DNA of 64,000 bases from JAEXOD01 sp963663265 (GTDB lineage: Bacteria > Bacteroidota > Ignavibacteria > Ignavibacteriales > Melioribacteraceae), in assembly GCA_963663265.2 (NCBI GenBank), contig CAXXXM010000002.1:1984001-2048000 (forward strand). The letters are read 5' to 3'. Shown here piece by piece: positions 37,174 through 47,375 of the stretch (positions are counted from its first letter, which is position 1; every line of letters begins with the position of its first letter). The notes beneath the pieces were generated by a model that searched no databases, was not told the origin of the DNA, and saw only the letters and a program-made list of their open reading frames with translations. The position numbers and the translations under genes are program-made.

Positions 37174-38201
37174 TGATGATTACAATTGGTATAGTTGGAA
37201 CATGGAAAAATACGGGGAAAACTACTACTCTTTCTCATTTGTTAAGAAAACTTGCAACTAATAAAGTAAGGATTGCAGTAACCGGAATAGGTTATGATGG
37301 TGAAGAAATTGATAATATAACTGCGTTGCCCAAACCGAGATTGTTGATTGATAGAGATACTATTGTTACCACGTCAGAGAAATGTTTAGAAAACGTTGAT
37401 TTATTCTATAAGATACTTGATAAAACGAATTATAAAACAGCTCTCGGGAATGTAGATATTATTGAAATGTTTTCATCAGGAATGATAGTTGTGGCGGGAC
37501 CTAATAAAAAAAGTTCGCTGCAATCCTTTTTTTTTGATTTAGAAAAGTACGGAGTTGATGTACTTTTTATTGACGGCTCACTTAACCGAATGGCTCCCCT
37601 TTCTATTGCTGATTATATTATTTTTGCCACAGGTGCTTCAAGAAGTCAAGAAATAAATTTTTTGGCTGAAGAAATGGCTTCAATTGAATATCTTTTTTCA
37701 TTACCTTTGGTTGATATTGGTATCGATTTTAATTCCATCCAAATAAAAAACAGCAAAGGTATTATTGATTTGGCATTTTCTTCTGTTTTTGATTCTGAAG
37801 ATGCCGGAATAGTTTTAGGCAACTTAACTGCTGGTTATAATCAGGTTATTATTCCAAAAATAATTGCAGATGAATGCTTGGATTATTTTAATGCTCACTT
37901 GTCGGAAAACACAAAAGTCTGTTTAGTTGTTGAATCTCCAATTGCATTTTTATTAAGTGGTAATCCTATCCAAACTGTAAATAAAGTAAAAGACTTTATT
38001 GCAAAGGGAAATGAGGTTAAATACTTACGCTCTCCAAAACTACAAGCAGTAACCGTAAATCCTTTCTATCCCAAGCCCATTGACCACTATTACATAACTG
38101 ATTATGTTGATAAAGATTTGTTGTTAAATAGTGTACAAAACAAACTTAAAACAAAAGTATTTAACATTAAAGAAAACTATTCTGATATCCTTCCTTTTTA
38201 A
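37173..38201 (+). CDS. P-loop NTPase, probable B12-enzyme chaperone or reactivator
   Basis: A 342-residue protein whose ATG overlaps the end of the B12 gene (TAG/ATG region), showing translational coupling. The N-terminus has a P-loop of the MobB/CobQ type, IVGTWKNTGKTTTLSHLL, followed by VDVLFIDGSLNRMAP, a Walker B-like strand, and LVVESPIAFLLSGNP later on. There is no signal or membrane segment. Adenosylcobalamin mutases normally need a nucleotide-driven chaperone or reactivase (MeaB, MutL/GlmL, KamB-KamC); by position this is the likely counterpart, although it is not a close relative of any of them by eye. Confidence 0.7.
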   Translation: MMITIGIVGTWKNTGKTTTLSHLLRKLATNKVRIAVTGIGYDGEEIDNITALPKPRLLIDRDTIVTTSEKCLENVDLFYKILDKTNYKTALGNVDIIEMFSSGMIVVAGPNKKSSLQSFFFDLEKYGVDVLFIDGSLNRMAPLSIADYIIFATGASRSQEINFLAEEMASIEYLFSLPLVDIGIDFNSIQIKNSKGIIDLAFSSVFDSEDAGIVLGNLTAGYNQVIIPKIIADECLDYFNAHLSENTKVCLVVESPIAFLLSGNPIQTVNKVKDFIAKGNEVKYLRSPKLQAVTVNPFYPKPIDHYYITDYVDKDLLLNSVQNKLKTKVFNIKENYSDILPF

Positions 38202-38320
38202 ATATTAACTTTTCTTTTTAATAAAAAAATCTTATAAAATCTTTAAAATATTTATAAATTCTTATGGAGTTTTATAAATAAAACTTGTAAATTAAGTTAT
38301 AAACGGCTTATAGGATTATT

Positions 38321-41300
38321 ATGTTGAAGGGAAAATATTATTCTACTGAATTTAGGGCTACAACTTTTCTAATTTTAAGCTTTTTTACGCTTTTATGGAT
38401 CATACTTGGCTTTTATTCTTATAAAATATATCAAGATGAATTCCAAAAAATGGCGTTAAACGTATTCCAAACTAATTTAAGTTCTCGTAGTTATCACATT
38501 AAAAAATACTTGGTTGAAAAAGAAAAGGATATTCAGCTGTATTTAAATGGTGAAATTATTAAAGAAGAAATTAGAAAGTTTATTATTGGGCAACAGGATA
38601 AGGATTCCGAAAAAAGGCTTAAAGATTATTTGAATAATGTATGTGACGTGTCAAATTACCAAAGTATAAAAATTATTGATGAGAAGTTAAAGGTTAGATT
38701 TAGTACGGATTATGATGATAGTTTTGATTATTCTTTGCAATATATCACAAATTCCGATTTGTTGGATTCGGCAAATATAAAAATGTATTTAAGTAGTGAA
38801 GGCAAATATGATTTTAGTATTAAAATACTTCTTCCCTTATATGATTATGACAAGATATATGGATATGCTTTAACAAATATCAGCAATGAAGATTTGTTAA
38901 CTCGTGTCAGCTCTGTAACAATGAGTATTGATAAAAATGCAAAGTATGTTTTGATTAAACAGACTATGGGTAGGTTTAGATTTTTTAGAATTAATAAAAC
39001 CTATGAAATTGCAGAAATATTACTGGACGAAATAGTTACAAATAAAGACGTAATTTTAAATGATAATAAGTTTTTTAATTTAAAAGGTGATAGCGGTTAT
39101 GTTTACTTGTATGGAATGCAGATAAAAGGTACTACATTAAGTTTGTTGGCTTATGATTATGAAGATAATTTGTTAGAATCAACAAAAAAAACACGTAATA
39201 TAATTATACTAATTACAATTTTTCTGATTATACTAAGTAATGGAAGTGCCTTTTATATTACTCAAAAACTATTCAAAAAGTACAACAAAAAACTGATTGA
39301 TTACAAGATTCAGCAAGAGAAACTACACAAACATTACGAGTTAAGTTTGCTTGAAGTTTCGGATATTGTTATGCTGTTAGACCTTGAAGGTGTTATTTTA
39401 CAAATTAATGATTATGGATTTAATAAGTTGAAACCGATTGATGGGGAAATTAATAAAACTGATTTCTCTTCTTTATTTCCTATTGAAAAACAATCTTATG
39501 TAAAAGAACATTTAGCACAATGCATTTTAGAAGACAAAGAAAAGATATTTGATTCAGAAATACGAATAAATAAAGAAAAGATTAATGTACAGGTCAAATT
39601 AAAAAAAATATCAGTAGAAAATACAGTTTATTGTAATTGTGTTATTCATGATATAACGGAAGTAAAAAATCTATTAAAAATTGCAGAAGAGAACCAGAGA
39701 GTATATCAGACATTGTTAGGGAATCTGCCCGGAATTGCATATAGATGCAAAAATGACAAAAATTGGACGATGGTATATCTAAGTGAAGGAACAAAAGAAC
39801 TTACAGGTTATGAACCGGAAGAGTTGCTTTATAATAAAACTATATCGTTTGATGACTTAATTTGCATAGAATATAGAGAGGAAATTTGGAATTCAACTAA
39901 AGAAGCACTAAAAAAGAAAGAACATTATTTTTACGAATACGAAATTTTAACAAAAGATAAAAAAAGGAAAATTGTATTTGATAAGGGGACGGCAGTATAT
40001 GATGAAAATGGGAATGAATTGTTTTTAGAGGGATTTATTATTGATATTACTTCAAAAAAGCAGATTGAAAATGAATTGAAAAAAAGTGAAGAACAATTTA
40101 AAAAAGCATTTGAAAATGCTGTAACAGGTAAATCAATTTTAGGTTTAGACGGAAAATATATTAAAGTTAACAAAGCTTTTTGTGATATGCTGAATTATAC
40201 ACAAGAAGAATTAATTGGTGTAGATTATAGAACAATTACAGATGAAGAAGATATTCCGGAGAGCGAACAAAAGTTAGCAAAACTTATTGAAGGATTTGTA
40301 GATAATTATATGTTCAACAAACGATATAAAAACAAATCTGGAGAAACGGTTTACGTTCTCGTTTCAAGTACTTTACAAAAAGATAATTATGGAAATCCAC
40401 AATACTATATTACCGATATATTAAATATTACAACTGAATACAATACCAGATTGGAGCTTCAAAGCAGCCAAGAAAAATACAAACAACTTGCTGAATCTGC
40501 TCTTGAAGGAATATTTATAATAAATAAAGAATTTGGCTTAGAATTTATTAATAAATATGCGGCTGAATTAATAGACAGCAAAAGAGAAATAGAAGGGTTT
40601 TTAGATGGAAGTATCTTTAATAATATTTTAAACATCCCTAATAAAACAATTTTAGAAGTGTTTGAGTCAAGCAGACCCCAAATGATTGATACAACAATTG
40701 TAGTTAATGGTGCATCTGTTTTCTTAGAAACAAAACTGGTTCCAATTTTAGATGAAAACAATAATGCAATAAATGTTTTAGGAATAGCACGAGATGAAAC
40801 CAAAAAAAATGAAATAAATAACAAATTGCATGAAACAAAAGTGATGCTTGATACAATAATTAATTCTATTCCTCAAGCAATATTTTGGAAAGATAAAGAA
40901 TCAAATTTTTTGGGATGCAACAAAAAATTTGCAGAAGATGGTGGATTTCTTATACCGGATGAAGTAATTAATAAAAACGATTATGATTTTGCTTGGAGAG
41001 AATTAGCAGATAAATACAGAAGAGACGATAAAGAAGTAATGGACTCCGGAGTAGCAAAGTATAATATTCTTGAAAAAATTATTCTTGCATCCGGTGATTC
41101 CAGATGGTTAATAACAAATAAAATGCCGTTGTATAACAGTACAGGGGAGATAATTGGAATAATAGGTGTGTATGATGATATTACTGAAAAAAAATCTACT
41201 GAGGAGGAATTAAATGAAACATTAAATAAGTTGGAAAAATCTAATAAAGAATTAGAACAATTTGCTTATGTTGCTTCGCATGATTTGCAAGAACCACTGC

Positions 41301-41917
41301 GTATGGTTGCAAGTTATACACAATTATTAGAACAAAGATATAAGGATAAATTAGATGATGCGGCAAATGAGTATATTTTTTATGCGGTTGATGGTGCAAA
41401 AAGGATGCAGCAGTTAATAAATGATTTGTTGGATTATTCAAGAATTTTAACGCGTGGTAATGAATTTACTAAGGTAAATTTGTCGTCAGTAATTGGCAGG
41501 GTGATGATAAATTTATATTCAAAAATTCAAGAAAGCAATGCAATTATTGCTAATGGTTATTTGCCTAATGTTTTAGGTGACGAAGTACAGATTGTTAGAG
41601 TGTTTCAAAATTTAATTGATAATTCGATTAAGTATTCTGGTGATAAAATACCAGGGATTTATATCTCCGCAATTGAAAGCAATGGATGGTATACTGTTAC
41701 TGTAAAAGATAATGGCGTTGGAATATCTATGGAATATAAAGACAAGGTCTTTGAATTATTTGAAAGATTACATTCTTCAAATGAATTTCCGGGAACCGGT
41801 ATAGGTCTTTCTATATGTAAAAGGATAATTGAACGACACGGAGGAAGAATTTGGCTCGATTCAAACGTTAAAGAAGGAGTCTCTTTTAATTTTACATTAA
41901 AAAAATATGAGGACTAA
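38321..41917 (+). CDS. Multi-PAS sensor histidine kinase
   Basis: A 1198-residue membrane kinase. A transmembrane helix (about 12-32) and a second one (about 291-312, IIILITIFLIILSNGSAFY) enclose an extracytoplasmic Cache-like sensor of about 255 residues. At least four PAS/PAC modules follow, for example YRCKNDKNWTMVYLSEGTKELTGYEPEELL and FENAVTGKSILGLDGKYIKVNKAF. The HisKA box is AYVASHDLQEPLRM, and the ATPase shows NLIDNSIKYS, DNGVGIS and GTGIGLSICKRI. The class is that of phytochrome-like kinases which signal to small Rcp1-type regulators, and such a regulator is encoded directly next. Confidence 0.92.
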   Translation: MLKGKYYSTEFRATTFLILSFFTLLWIILGFYSYKIYQDEFQKMALNVFQTNLSSRSYHIKKYLVEKEKDIQLYLNGEIIKEEIRKFIIGQQDKDSEKRLKDYLNNVCDVSNYQSIKIIDEKLKVRFSTDYDDSFDYSLQYITNSDLLDSANIKMYLSSEGKYDFSIKILLPLYDYDKIYGYALTNISNEDLLTRVSSVTMSIDKNAKYVLIKQTMGRFRFFRINKTYEIAEILLDEIVTNKDVILNDNKFFNLKGDSGYVYLYGMQIKGTTLSLLAYDYEDNLLESTKKTRNIIILITIFLIILSNGSAFYITQKLFKKYNKKLIDYKIQQEKLHKHYELSLLEVSDIVMLLDLEGVILQINDYGFNKLKPIDGEINKTDFSSLFPIEKQSYVKEHLAQCILEDKEKIFDSEIRINKEKINVQVKLKKISVENTVYCNCVIHDITEVKNLLKIAEENQRVYQTLLGNLPGIAYRCKNDKNWTMVYLSEGTKELTGYEPEELLYNKTISFDDLICIEYREEIWNSTKEALKKKEHYFYEYEILTKDKKRKIVFDKGTAVYDENGNELFLEGFIIDITSKKQIENELKKSEEQFKKAFENAVTGKSILGLDGKYIKVNKAFCDMLNYTQEELIGVDYRTITDEEDIPESEQKLAKLIEGFVDNYMFNKRYKNKSGETVYVLVSSTLQKDNYGNPQYYITDILNITTEYNTRLELQSSQEKYKQLAESALEGIFIINKEFGLEFINKYAAELIDSKREIEGFLDGSIFNNILNIPNKTILEVFESSRPQMIDTTIVVNGASVFLETKLVPILDENNNAINVLGIARDETKKNEINNKLHETKVMLDTIINSIPQAIFWKDKESNFLGCNKKFAEDGGFLIPDEVINKNDYDFAWRELADKYRRDDKEVMDSGVAKYNILEKIILASGDSRWLITNKMPLYNSTGEIIGIIGVYDDITEKKSTEEELNETLNKLEKSNKELEQFAYVASHDLQEPLRMVASYTQLLEQRYKDKLDDAANEYIFYAVDGAKRMQQLINDLLDYSRILTRGNEFTKVNLSSVIGRVMINLYSKIQESNAIIANGYLPNVLGDEVQIVRVFQNLIDNSIKYSGDKIPGIYISAIESNGWYTVTVKDNGVGISMEYKDKVFELFERLHSSNEFPGTGIGLSICKRIIERHGGRIWLDSNVKEGVSFNFTLKKYED

Positions 41918-42355
41918 ATGGAAAACAATTCAAGCCCAATTGAAATTCTTTTAATTGAAGATAATCCTGGTGATGTTAAGTTAACTCAATTAGGATTAAA
42001 AGAAGCAAAAGTTGCCAATAACTTGAATGTAGTAAATAATGGAATAGATGCATTAAATTATTTATATAAACGAGGAGAGTTTGCATTCAGCTCGAGACCG
42101 GATTTAATTTTATTAGACTTAAATCTGCCATTAAAGGATGGGAGGGCTGTATTAGAAGAAATTAAGGAAAACGAAAATCTTAAAACTATTCCAGTTGTAA
42201 TTTTAACTTCTTCAAAAGCAGAAGAAGATATATTGAGGTCGTATAAACTACATGCAAATTGTTATATTACTAAACCAATTGATTTAAACCAGTTTTTATC
42301 AGTAATTGCTGCGATTGATGAATTTTGGTTGACAATTGTTAAACTTCCCAAATAA
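41918..42355 (+). CDS. Rcp1-like single-domain response regulator
   Basis: 145 residues, a stand-alone receiver domain. LLIEDNPGDVKLTQLGL gives the acidic pocket, LILLDLNLPLKDG the phosphorylated Asp, and VVILTSSKAEEDI plus CYITKPIDLNQF the Thr/Ser and Lys switch residues. Its ATG follows the kinase stop codon without a gap, with GAGGA before it, so the two are translated together and the upstream kinase is its likely partner. There is no DNA-binding output domain. Confidence 0.93.
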   Translation: MENNSSPIEILLIEDNPGDVKLTQLGLKEAKVANNLNVVNNGIDALNYLYKRGEFAFSSRPDLILLDLNLPLKDGRAVLEEIKENENLKTIPVVILTSSKAEEDILRSYKLHANCYITKPIDLNQFLSVIAAIDEFWLTIVKLPK

Positions 42356-42369
42356 GGTGAGGAGCAAAA

Positions 42370-44799
42370 ATGGAATTGTTGGAGCAGAAAATACTTCTGA
42401 TTGAAGATAATCCGGGGGATGTGTTATTAATTAGAGAGTTATTAAGGAATTCGATTGATATAAATTATAGACTAATAACAACAGATTCTATAAAAGAATC
42501 GGAAATGATTGCAAAAACTGATAATCCTGATGTATTGCTTGTAGACTTGGCAATAACAGACAGCAAGGGAATAAATACATTCTATAAGGTTAAGGAATTG
42601 TTTCATGACAAACCGATAATAGTGTTGTCGGGGAATAATGATTTTGAGTTGTCAAATGTTACGGTAAAACAAGGGGCACAGGACTATTTAGTTAAAGGAA
42701 ATTTTACTTATAATACGCTGATACGTACCATTCAATATGCAATAGAGAGGAATAAACTTGAATTGGCGATTAAAGAAGGGGAAGAAAAATTTAGGCTTCT
42801 TGCTGATAATGTGCCAATGTTTATATGGATGACCGGACGGGATGGTTCTCTTAACTATGTTAATAAAAGATTTAGTAACTATTTGGGAATAGAACAGACG
42901 CAAATTTTACAAAATAATTTTGTTGAATTTATAAATTATGAAGATAGAATAAATAGAGCAAAGGTGTTGGAGAATGCATATAAAAACAAAATAGGATTTA
43001 AGGTTGAATACAAGCTGCGTGGTAAAAATGGGGAATATATACGCTTAATTGAAAAAGCTGTGCCCAATAATATTAATCCAAAAGAGTTTTGTGGATTTAT
43101 AGGGTCTTGTTTGGATATTACAGAAATAAAATTGGCGGAAAAAGAATTAGAAGAAGGAAAAATTAAGTACAAATTTATTGCACAAAACAGTACAGATGTT
43201 ATTTGGACAATGGATACTAATTTTAATTTAAAATATATTAGTCCATCAATAAAAGGTTTTTTAGGTTATTCCGTTGAAGATTTTTTAATGTTGAAAGCTG
43301 AAAATTATTTAGCAGAAAAATCTATAATAATTGCAAATGTATTAATTCAAGAAAGTATGAGCAAATATTCTTTAAGTGGAGATATAAAAGACTTAAAAAC
43401 TGAAAGAATAGAGTTGGAATTTATTACTGCCGATGGTGAAAGAAAAATTGGAGAAATTAATGCTCGTTTAGAGAGAGAGCAGCAATCGGAAGAATTAGTA
43501 ATAATAGGTATTACAAGAGATATTACAAGTAGAAAATATGCCGAAGAGAAAAAAGATGAATATCAAAAAGGTTTAGAATTGTTGTCTAAGTCTGCATTTG
43601 CCTTTCTTCAAAGTGACGAGTGTAGCGATATTTACGAACTAATTATTAAAAATTTAAGTTTTATTATCCCGGATAGTTTAATTGTAGTTAACTCAATTGA
43701 GAAAAGAGTTAGCAGAATAGAAAGTTTTTATGGATTAAGTAATCATGAAATGATTCAAACTCTCTTAAATGAAAAGTTAAAAGGATTTAAAATGACGTTG
43801 CCTGACGAACCGTATAGCGACCTTTTAACAGGAAAATTAATTGAACTACATGACGGTATTTCAGAATTGGTTTTTAATAATCTTCCAAAACCGGTTGTTT
43901 TAGCTTTGGAATTGATGTTAAAAGTCAATAAGGTTTATGTTGTTGGGTTATCATCAAATGACAAATTGTTTGGATCGGTTGTAATTATAATTAAGAATAA
44001 TAGTTGTGAAGTTTGTTCAGAAATTATTGAAACCTTTGTAAGACAGGCAACAATGGCTGTTGAGAGAAAATATTACATAAACAATTTAAAAGAATCAGAA
44101 AAACTACTAAGGGAGCTAAATGCTTACAAAGATAAAATGTTTTCGATTATATCGCATGATTTACGCAGTCCATATCAGGGAATTTTGGGTTATTTAGATT
44201 TGTTGGTTAAAGATTTTGATACATTAGACAAAGAAACTTTGAGACCAATTCTGCAAAATCTTAACAAATTAATGAATGGGCAATATGACTTATTAGAAAG
44301 AATGTTGTTATGGGCAAATATGCAAAGGGGGAAGATACCTTATGTTCCTAAAAGCATTCATCTTAAAAGTACTTTAGAAAAAGTCTGTTCAAGGATGAGG
44401 CTGAATGGTGTTAATAAAGAGATTTCATTAATTGTTAGAGAAGTGGAAGACCTTGTTTTTTTAGCTGATGTTGCGATGTTTGAATCTGTGTTATCTAATA
44501 TCTTATCAAATGCAATAAAATTTACAAAAAGAGGTGGGGAAATTATTGTCTCTTCCAAAACAAATAAGAATGAAATAGAAATAAGTATTAAAGATAACGG
44601 AGTGGGGATAGATAAAGAACATCTCGCAAATCTATTTGTGATTAATAAACAAAACTCCGAATTAGGGACAGAATATGAAAGAGGCTCTGGTCTTGGTTTG
44701 GTATTGTGCAAAGAGTTTGTCGAGTTGCATAAAGGTAGAATAAAAGTTAATAGCGAAAAGGGGAAAGGTACGGAATTTATTGTAGTATTCCCTAAATAG
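42370..44799 (+). CDS. Hybrid kinase with N-terminal receiver, PAS domains and histidine kinase
   Basis: 809 residues, soluble. It opens with a receiver domain (LLIEDNPGDVLLIRELL, VLLVDLAITDSKG), then two PAS/PAC modules (about 135-385), a GAF-like region (about 400-570), HisKA (IISHDLRSPYQGILGYLDLL) and HATPase (NILSNAIKFT, DNGVGID, GSGLGLVLC). GGTGAGGAG lies 5-7 bases before the ATG. As third gene of the kinase-regulator operon it probably receives phosphate on its N-terminal domain and passes a signal on. Its stop codon abuts that of the convergent kinase gene. Confidence 0.92.
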   Translation: MELLEQKILLIEDNPGDVLLIRELLRNSIDINYRLITTDSIKESEMIAKTDNPDVLLVDLAITDSKGINTFYKVKELFHDKPIIVLSGNNDFELSNVTVKQGAQDYLVKGNFTYNTLIRTIQYAIERNKLELAIKEGEEKFRLLADNVPMFIWMTGRDGSLNYVNKRFSNYLGIEQTQILQNNFVEFINYEDRINRAKVLENAYKNKIGFKVEYKLRGKNGEYIRLIEKAVPNNINPKEFCGFIGSCLDITEIKLAEKELEEGKIKYKFIAQNSTDVIWTMDTNFNLKYISPSIKGFLGYSVEDFLMLKAENYLAEKSIIIANVLIQESMSKYSLSGDIKDLKTERIELEFITADGERKIGEINARLEREQQSEELVIIGITRDITSRKYAEEKKDEYQKGLELLSKSAFAFLQSDECSDIYELIIKNLSFIIPDSLIVVNSIEKRVSRIESFYGLSNHEMIQTLLNEKLKGFKMTLPDEPYSDLLTGKLIELHDGISELVFNNLPKPVVLALELMLKVNKVYVVGLSSNDKLFGSVVIIIKNNSCEVCSEIIETFVRQATMAVERKYYINNLKESEKLLRELNAYKDKMFSIISHDLRSPYQGILGYLDLLVKDFDTLDKETLRPILQNLNKLMNGQYDLLERMLLWANMQRGKIPYVPKSIHLKSTLEKVCSRMRLNGVNKEISLIVREVEDLVFLADVAMFESVLSNILSNAIKFTKRGGEIIVSSKTNKNEIEISIKDNGVGIDKEHLANLFVINKQNSELGTEYERGSGLGLVLCKEFVELHKGRIKVNSEKGKGTEFIVVFPK

Positions 44800-47205
44800 T
44801 TATTGGGGAATACTAATTGTAAATTTAGTTCCGGAATTAACTTTGCTGTTAATTTCGATTGTTCCACCATGTGTTTCAACCATTTCTTTACAAAGAATTA
44901 GTCCTAATCCGGTTCCTTTTTCGTTATTGGTGCCGAGAGAAGATTGAGCAGATGTAATATTGAAAAGGCTGTTAATTTTTTCTTCGCTCATCCCAACTCC
45001 ATTATCTTCAAAAGTAATGATGGCTGAACTTTCAGATTTTGATACTTTAATAATAATCTGTCCACCATTTTCAGTAAACTTAATTGCATTTGTAATAAGA
45101 TTGGAAAAAATAGAAGTTATCATTTTTTTATCGGCAGTAATCACAAAGTTTTGTGGTATCTCCGAAATAATGTTAATATTCTTTTTAAAAGCAAAACCTT
45201 TTAAAAGATTGTACACATCTTCTTGAAGAGAATAAAGGTCAATAGCTTCGGGGTTAAACTGAATTCTTCCCATTTCAAACCGTGTCCAATTTAATGTGTT
45301 TTCAATTAAGTTGAATAGGTTTTTTGCTGAAGTTTCAATATTTGTAACAAACTCTTTGATTTCATCTTGCGATAACGATTCAATTTCGTTAAGAATGAAG
45401 GATGCAAAACCAAGCAGCCCCTGAAATGGACTTTTTAAGTCGTGCGATATCATTGAGTAGAATCGATCCTTACTCTTATTGATTTCCTCTAATTCTTTTG
45501 AGTAAACAACTAATTGTTCTTCAGATTCTTTTCTAAAATTTGCATTTGCAATTATTTGTCCTGTCACGCTATAAATACTTGTTGTTTCTTCATCTAATTC
45601 TTCAATTGGTTCTTCTGTTCCATAACCTATTATTCCCCATAATGCGTTTTCAATTTTTATTGGTATGAATACAAATGCTTTTATAGAATTAAACTGAGGA
45701 ATATTATTAAGGGGTTGAAAAATCTTAAATTTATCGAAAGAGGAGCGATTAACAAAGATAGGTTTCTCATTAGAAAGTTGTTGAAAGAACACGCCGAAAT
45801 CCGATGTTGTAACCTTGGATAAATTTTCGTATTCAAACATAACGTCATTCCATTGATGCAAAAGAGTAAATTCTGCTAAGTGGGCATTAAAAGAATAAAC
45901 AAAACTACATTTATTGTTGGTATAAATAGAAATGAAACGGAGAGTATTGTTTATCTCATCAACAATTTTATCTCTGCCTAAATTAATGAGTTTAGAAGAA
46001 GCAGAACTTAAGAATTCAATAAATTTAATCCTGTTTCGCAGTTGAGATGCTGTTTCAGTTAATTGTTTGTTAGCTTTTCGTTTAATCCTGTATCTATTTA
46101 ATATCAAAATTAAAATCATAATAAAAATTATTATTAAAGATATTATATACTGGGATTGTAACTTGTTTTTACTAAGTAAGTATTCGTTTTCTTTCTTTTT
46201 AGTATCAGACTCATATTTAATTCTAAGTTCAGAAATTTTTTGTGCCCTATCAAAATTGTTGATAATTTCATGGGTTTCAGTATAAAGTCTGCTATATTTT
46301 TGGCTAAGACTTAAGTCCCGCTTATAAAAGTATACGTAAGAAAGAAGACGGTATCCGTCAGCTAATAATTTGTTGTGTTTAATTGATTTTGCTATTGAAA
46401 TAGATTCATTCAATAAAGGAAGAGCAGTATCAACTTTTGCGAGAGAAATATAAGTATTAGCAAGGTTTTGTAGTGTATTGGCAATATCAATAGCATCCCC
46501 GAAGCGGCGTTTTATATCAAGTGATTTATTATAATAGTTGCTTGCAGCATTTATATCACCAGTTTTCTCTTTTAAGAATCCCAAATTGTTAAGAACCCGT
46601 GCAATGTCGGTACTATCTTTATTTTGTTCTAAAAGGAACAGAGCTTTTTTATAATTTTCTTCAGCTTTCTTAAAATCAGCAGTTGCTTCATAACAAGAGG
46701 CTAAATAGTTGAAAACCTGAGGTGCAATTGGTATGTTTTCGTTTTTCTCGCAAATTTCCAGAGCATTTAATAGGTACTTAATTGCTGAATTATATTCTCT
46801 AATTCTAAAATATAATATACCGATATAATTGTAAGTAGAGGCAATAGATTCAGGAGTTCCATATTCAAGATCAAGGTCTAAAGCTCTAAACAAATATGAT
46901 AATGAAGTTTCATAGTTTCCCATTGCTTTATGAGCAGAACTTAGCAGCTTAAAAGAATTAATTTTACCAAAGTTGTAATTTAATTTATAAGAAACTTCGA
47001 GCAAGGAATCAGCTTTTGTAATTATTGCAATGGGAGAATTTGGCAAAATAGTTTCAGCTTCAGAAATTGACTGGTCAATTTCTGAATATTCTTTGGGTTT
47101 TGACTTAGAATGATTTTGGTTTAAGCTAATTAAATCTTGTGTCAAAACTAAGTTAGTAAGAAAAAATAATAAAACAAATATTTGGGGGAGACTACACATT
47201 CTCAA
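44800..47205 (-). CDS. TPR-containing sensor histidine kinase
   Basis: 801 residues. A signal-like start (LPQIFVLLFFLTNLVLTQ) is followed by about seven tetratricopeptide repeats (about 60-320; for example STYNYIGILYFRIREYNSAIKY), a coiled stretch, one transmembrane helix (about 353-371), a GAF-like domain (about 400-550), HisKA (MISHDLKSPFQGLLGF) and HATPase (NLITNAIKFT, DNGVGMS, GTGLGLILC). This periplasmic TPR plus kinase layout is common in Bacteroidota-like genomes. It converges on the hybrid kinase with no bases between the stops. No output regulator is adjacent on its own strand. Confidence 0.92.
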   Translation of the reverse strand: MRMCSLPQIFVLLFFLTNLVLTQDLISLNQNHSKSKPKEYSEIDQSISEAETILPNSPIAIITKADSLLEVSYKLNYNFGKINSFKLLSSAHKAMGNYETSLSYLFRALDLDLEYGTPESIASTYNYIGILYFRIREYNSAIKYLLNALEICEKNENIPIAPQVFNYLASCYEATADFKKAEENYKKALFLLEQNKDSTDIARVLNNLGFLKEKTGDINAASNYYNKSLDIKRRFGDAIDIANTLQNLANTYISLAKVDTALPLLNESISIAKSIKHNKLLADGYRLLSYVYFYKRDLSLSQKYSRLYTETHEIINNFDRAQKISELRIKYESDTKKKENEYLLSKNKLQSQYIISLIIIFIMILILILNRYRIKRKANKQLTETASQLRNRIKFIEFLSSASSKLINLGRDKIVDEINNTLRFISIYTNNKCSFVYSFNAHLAEFTLLHQWNDVMFEYENLSKVTTSDFGVFFQQLSNEKPIFVNRSSFDKFKIFQPLNNIPQFNSIKAFVFIPIKIENALWGIIGYGTEEPIEELDEETTSIYSVTGQIIANANFRKESEEQLVVYSKELEEINKSKDRFYSMISHDLKSPFQGLLGFASFILNEIESLSQDEIKEFVTNIETSAKNLFNLIENTLNWTRFEMGRIQFNPEAIDLYSLQEDVYNLLKGFAFKKNINIISEIPQNFVITADKKMITSIFSNLITNAIKFTENGGQIIIKVSKSESSAIITFEDNGVGMSEEKINSLFNITSAQSSLGTNNEKGTGLGLILCKEMVETHGGTIEINSKVNSGTKFTISIPQ

Positions 47206-47375
47206 CCAATAAGTGAATAATATTTAAATAATTAATATACTGAGAATTTAATAATTAAAATAACACAATTCTTAATTATTTAACATAAATTATATATTAA
47301 AATTACAAAACTATTTAATTTATTAAAAAAATTAATTAACTTATTATAAATCCATTAAAAACATTCGAGGTTCTT

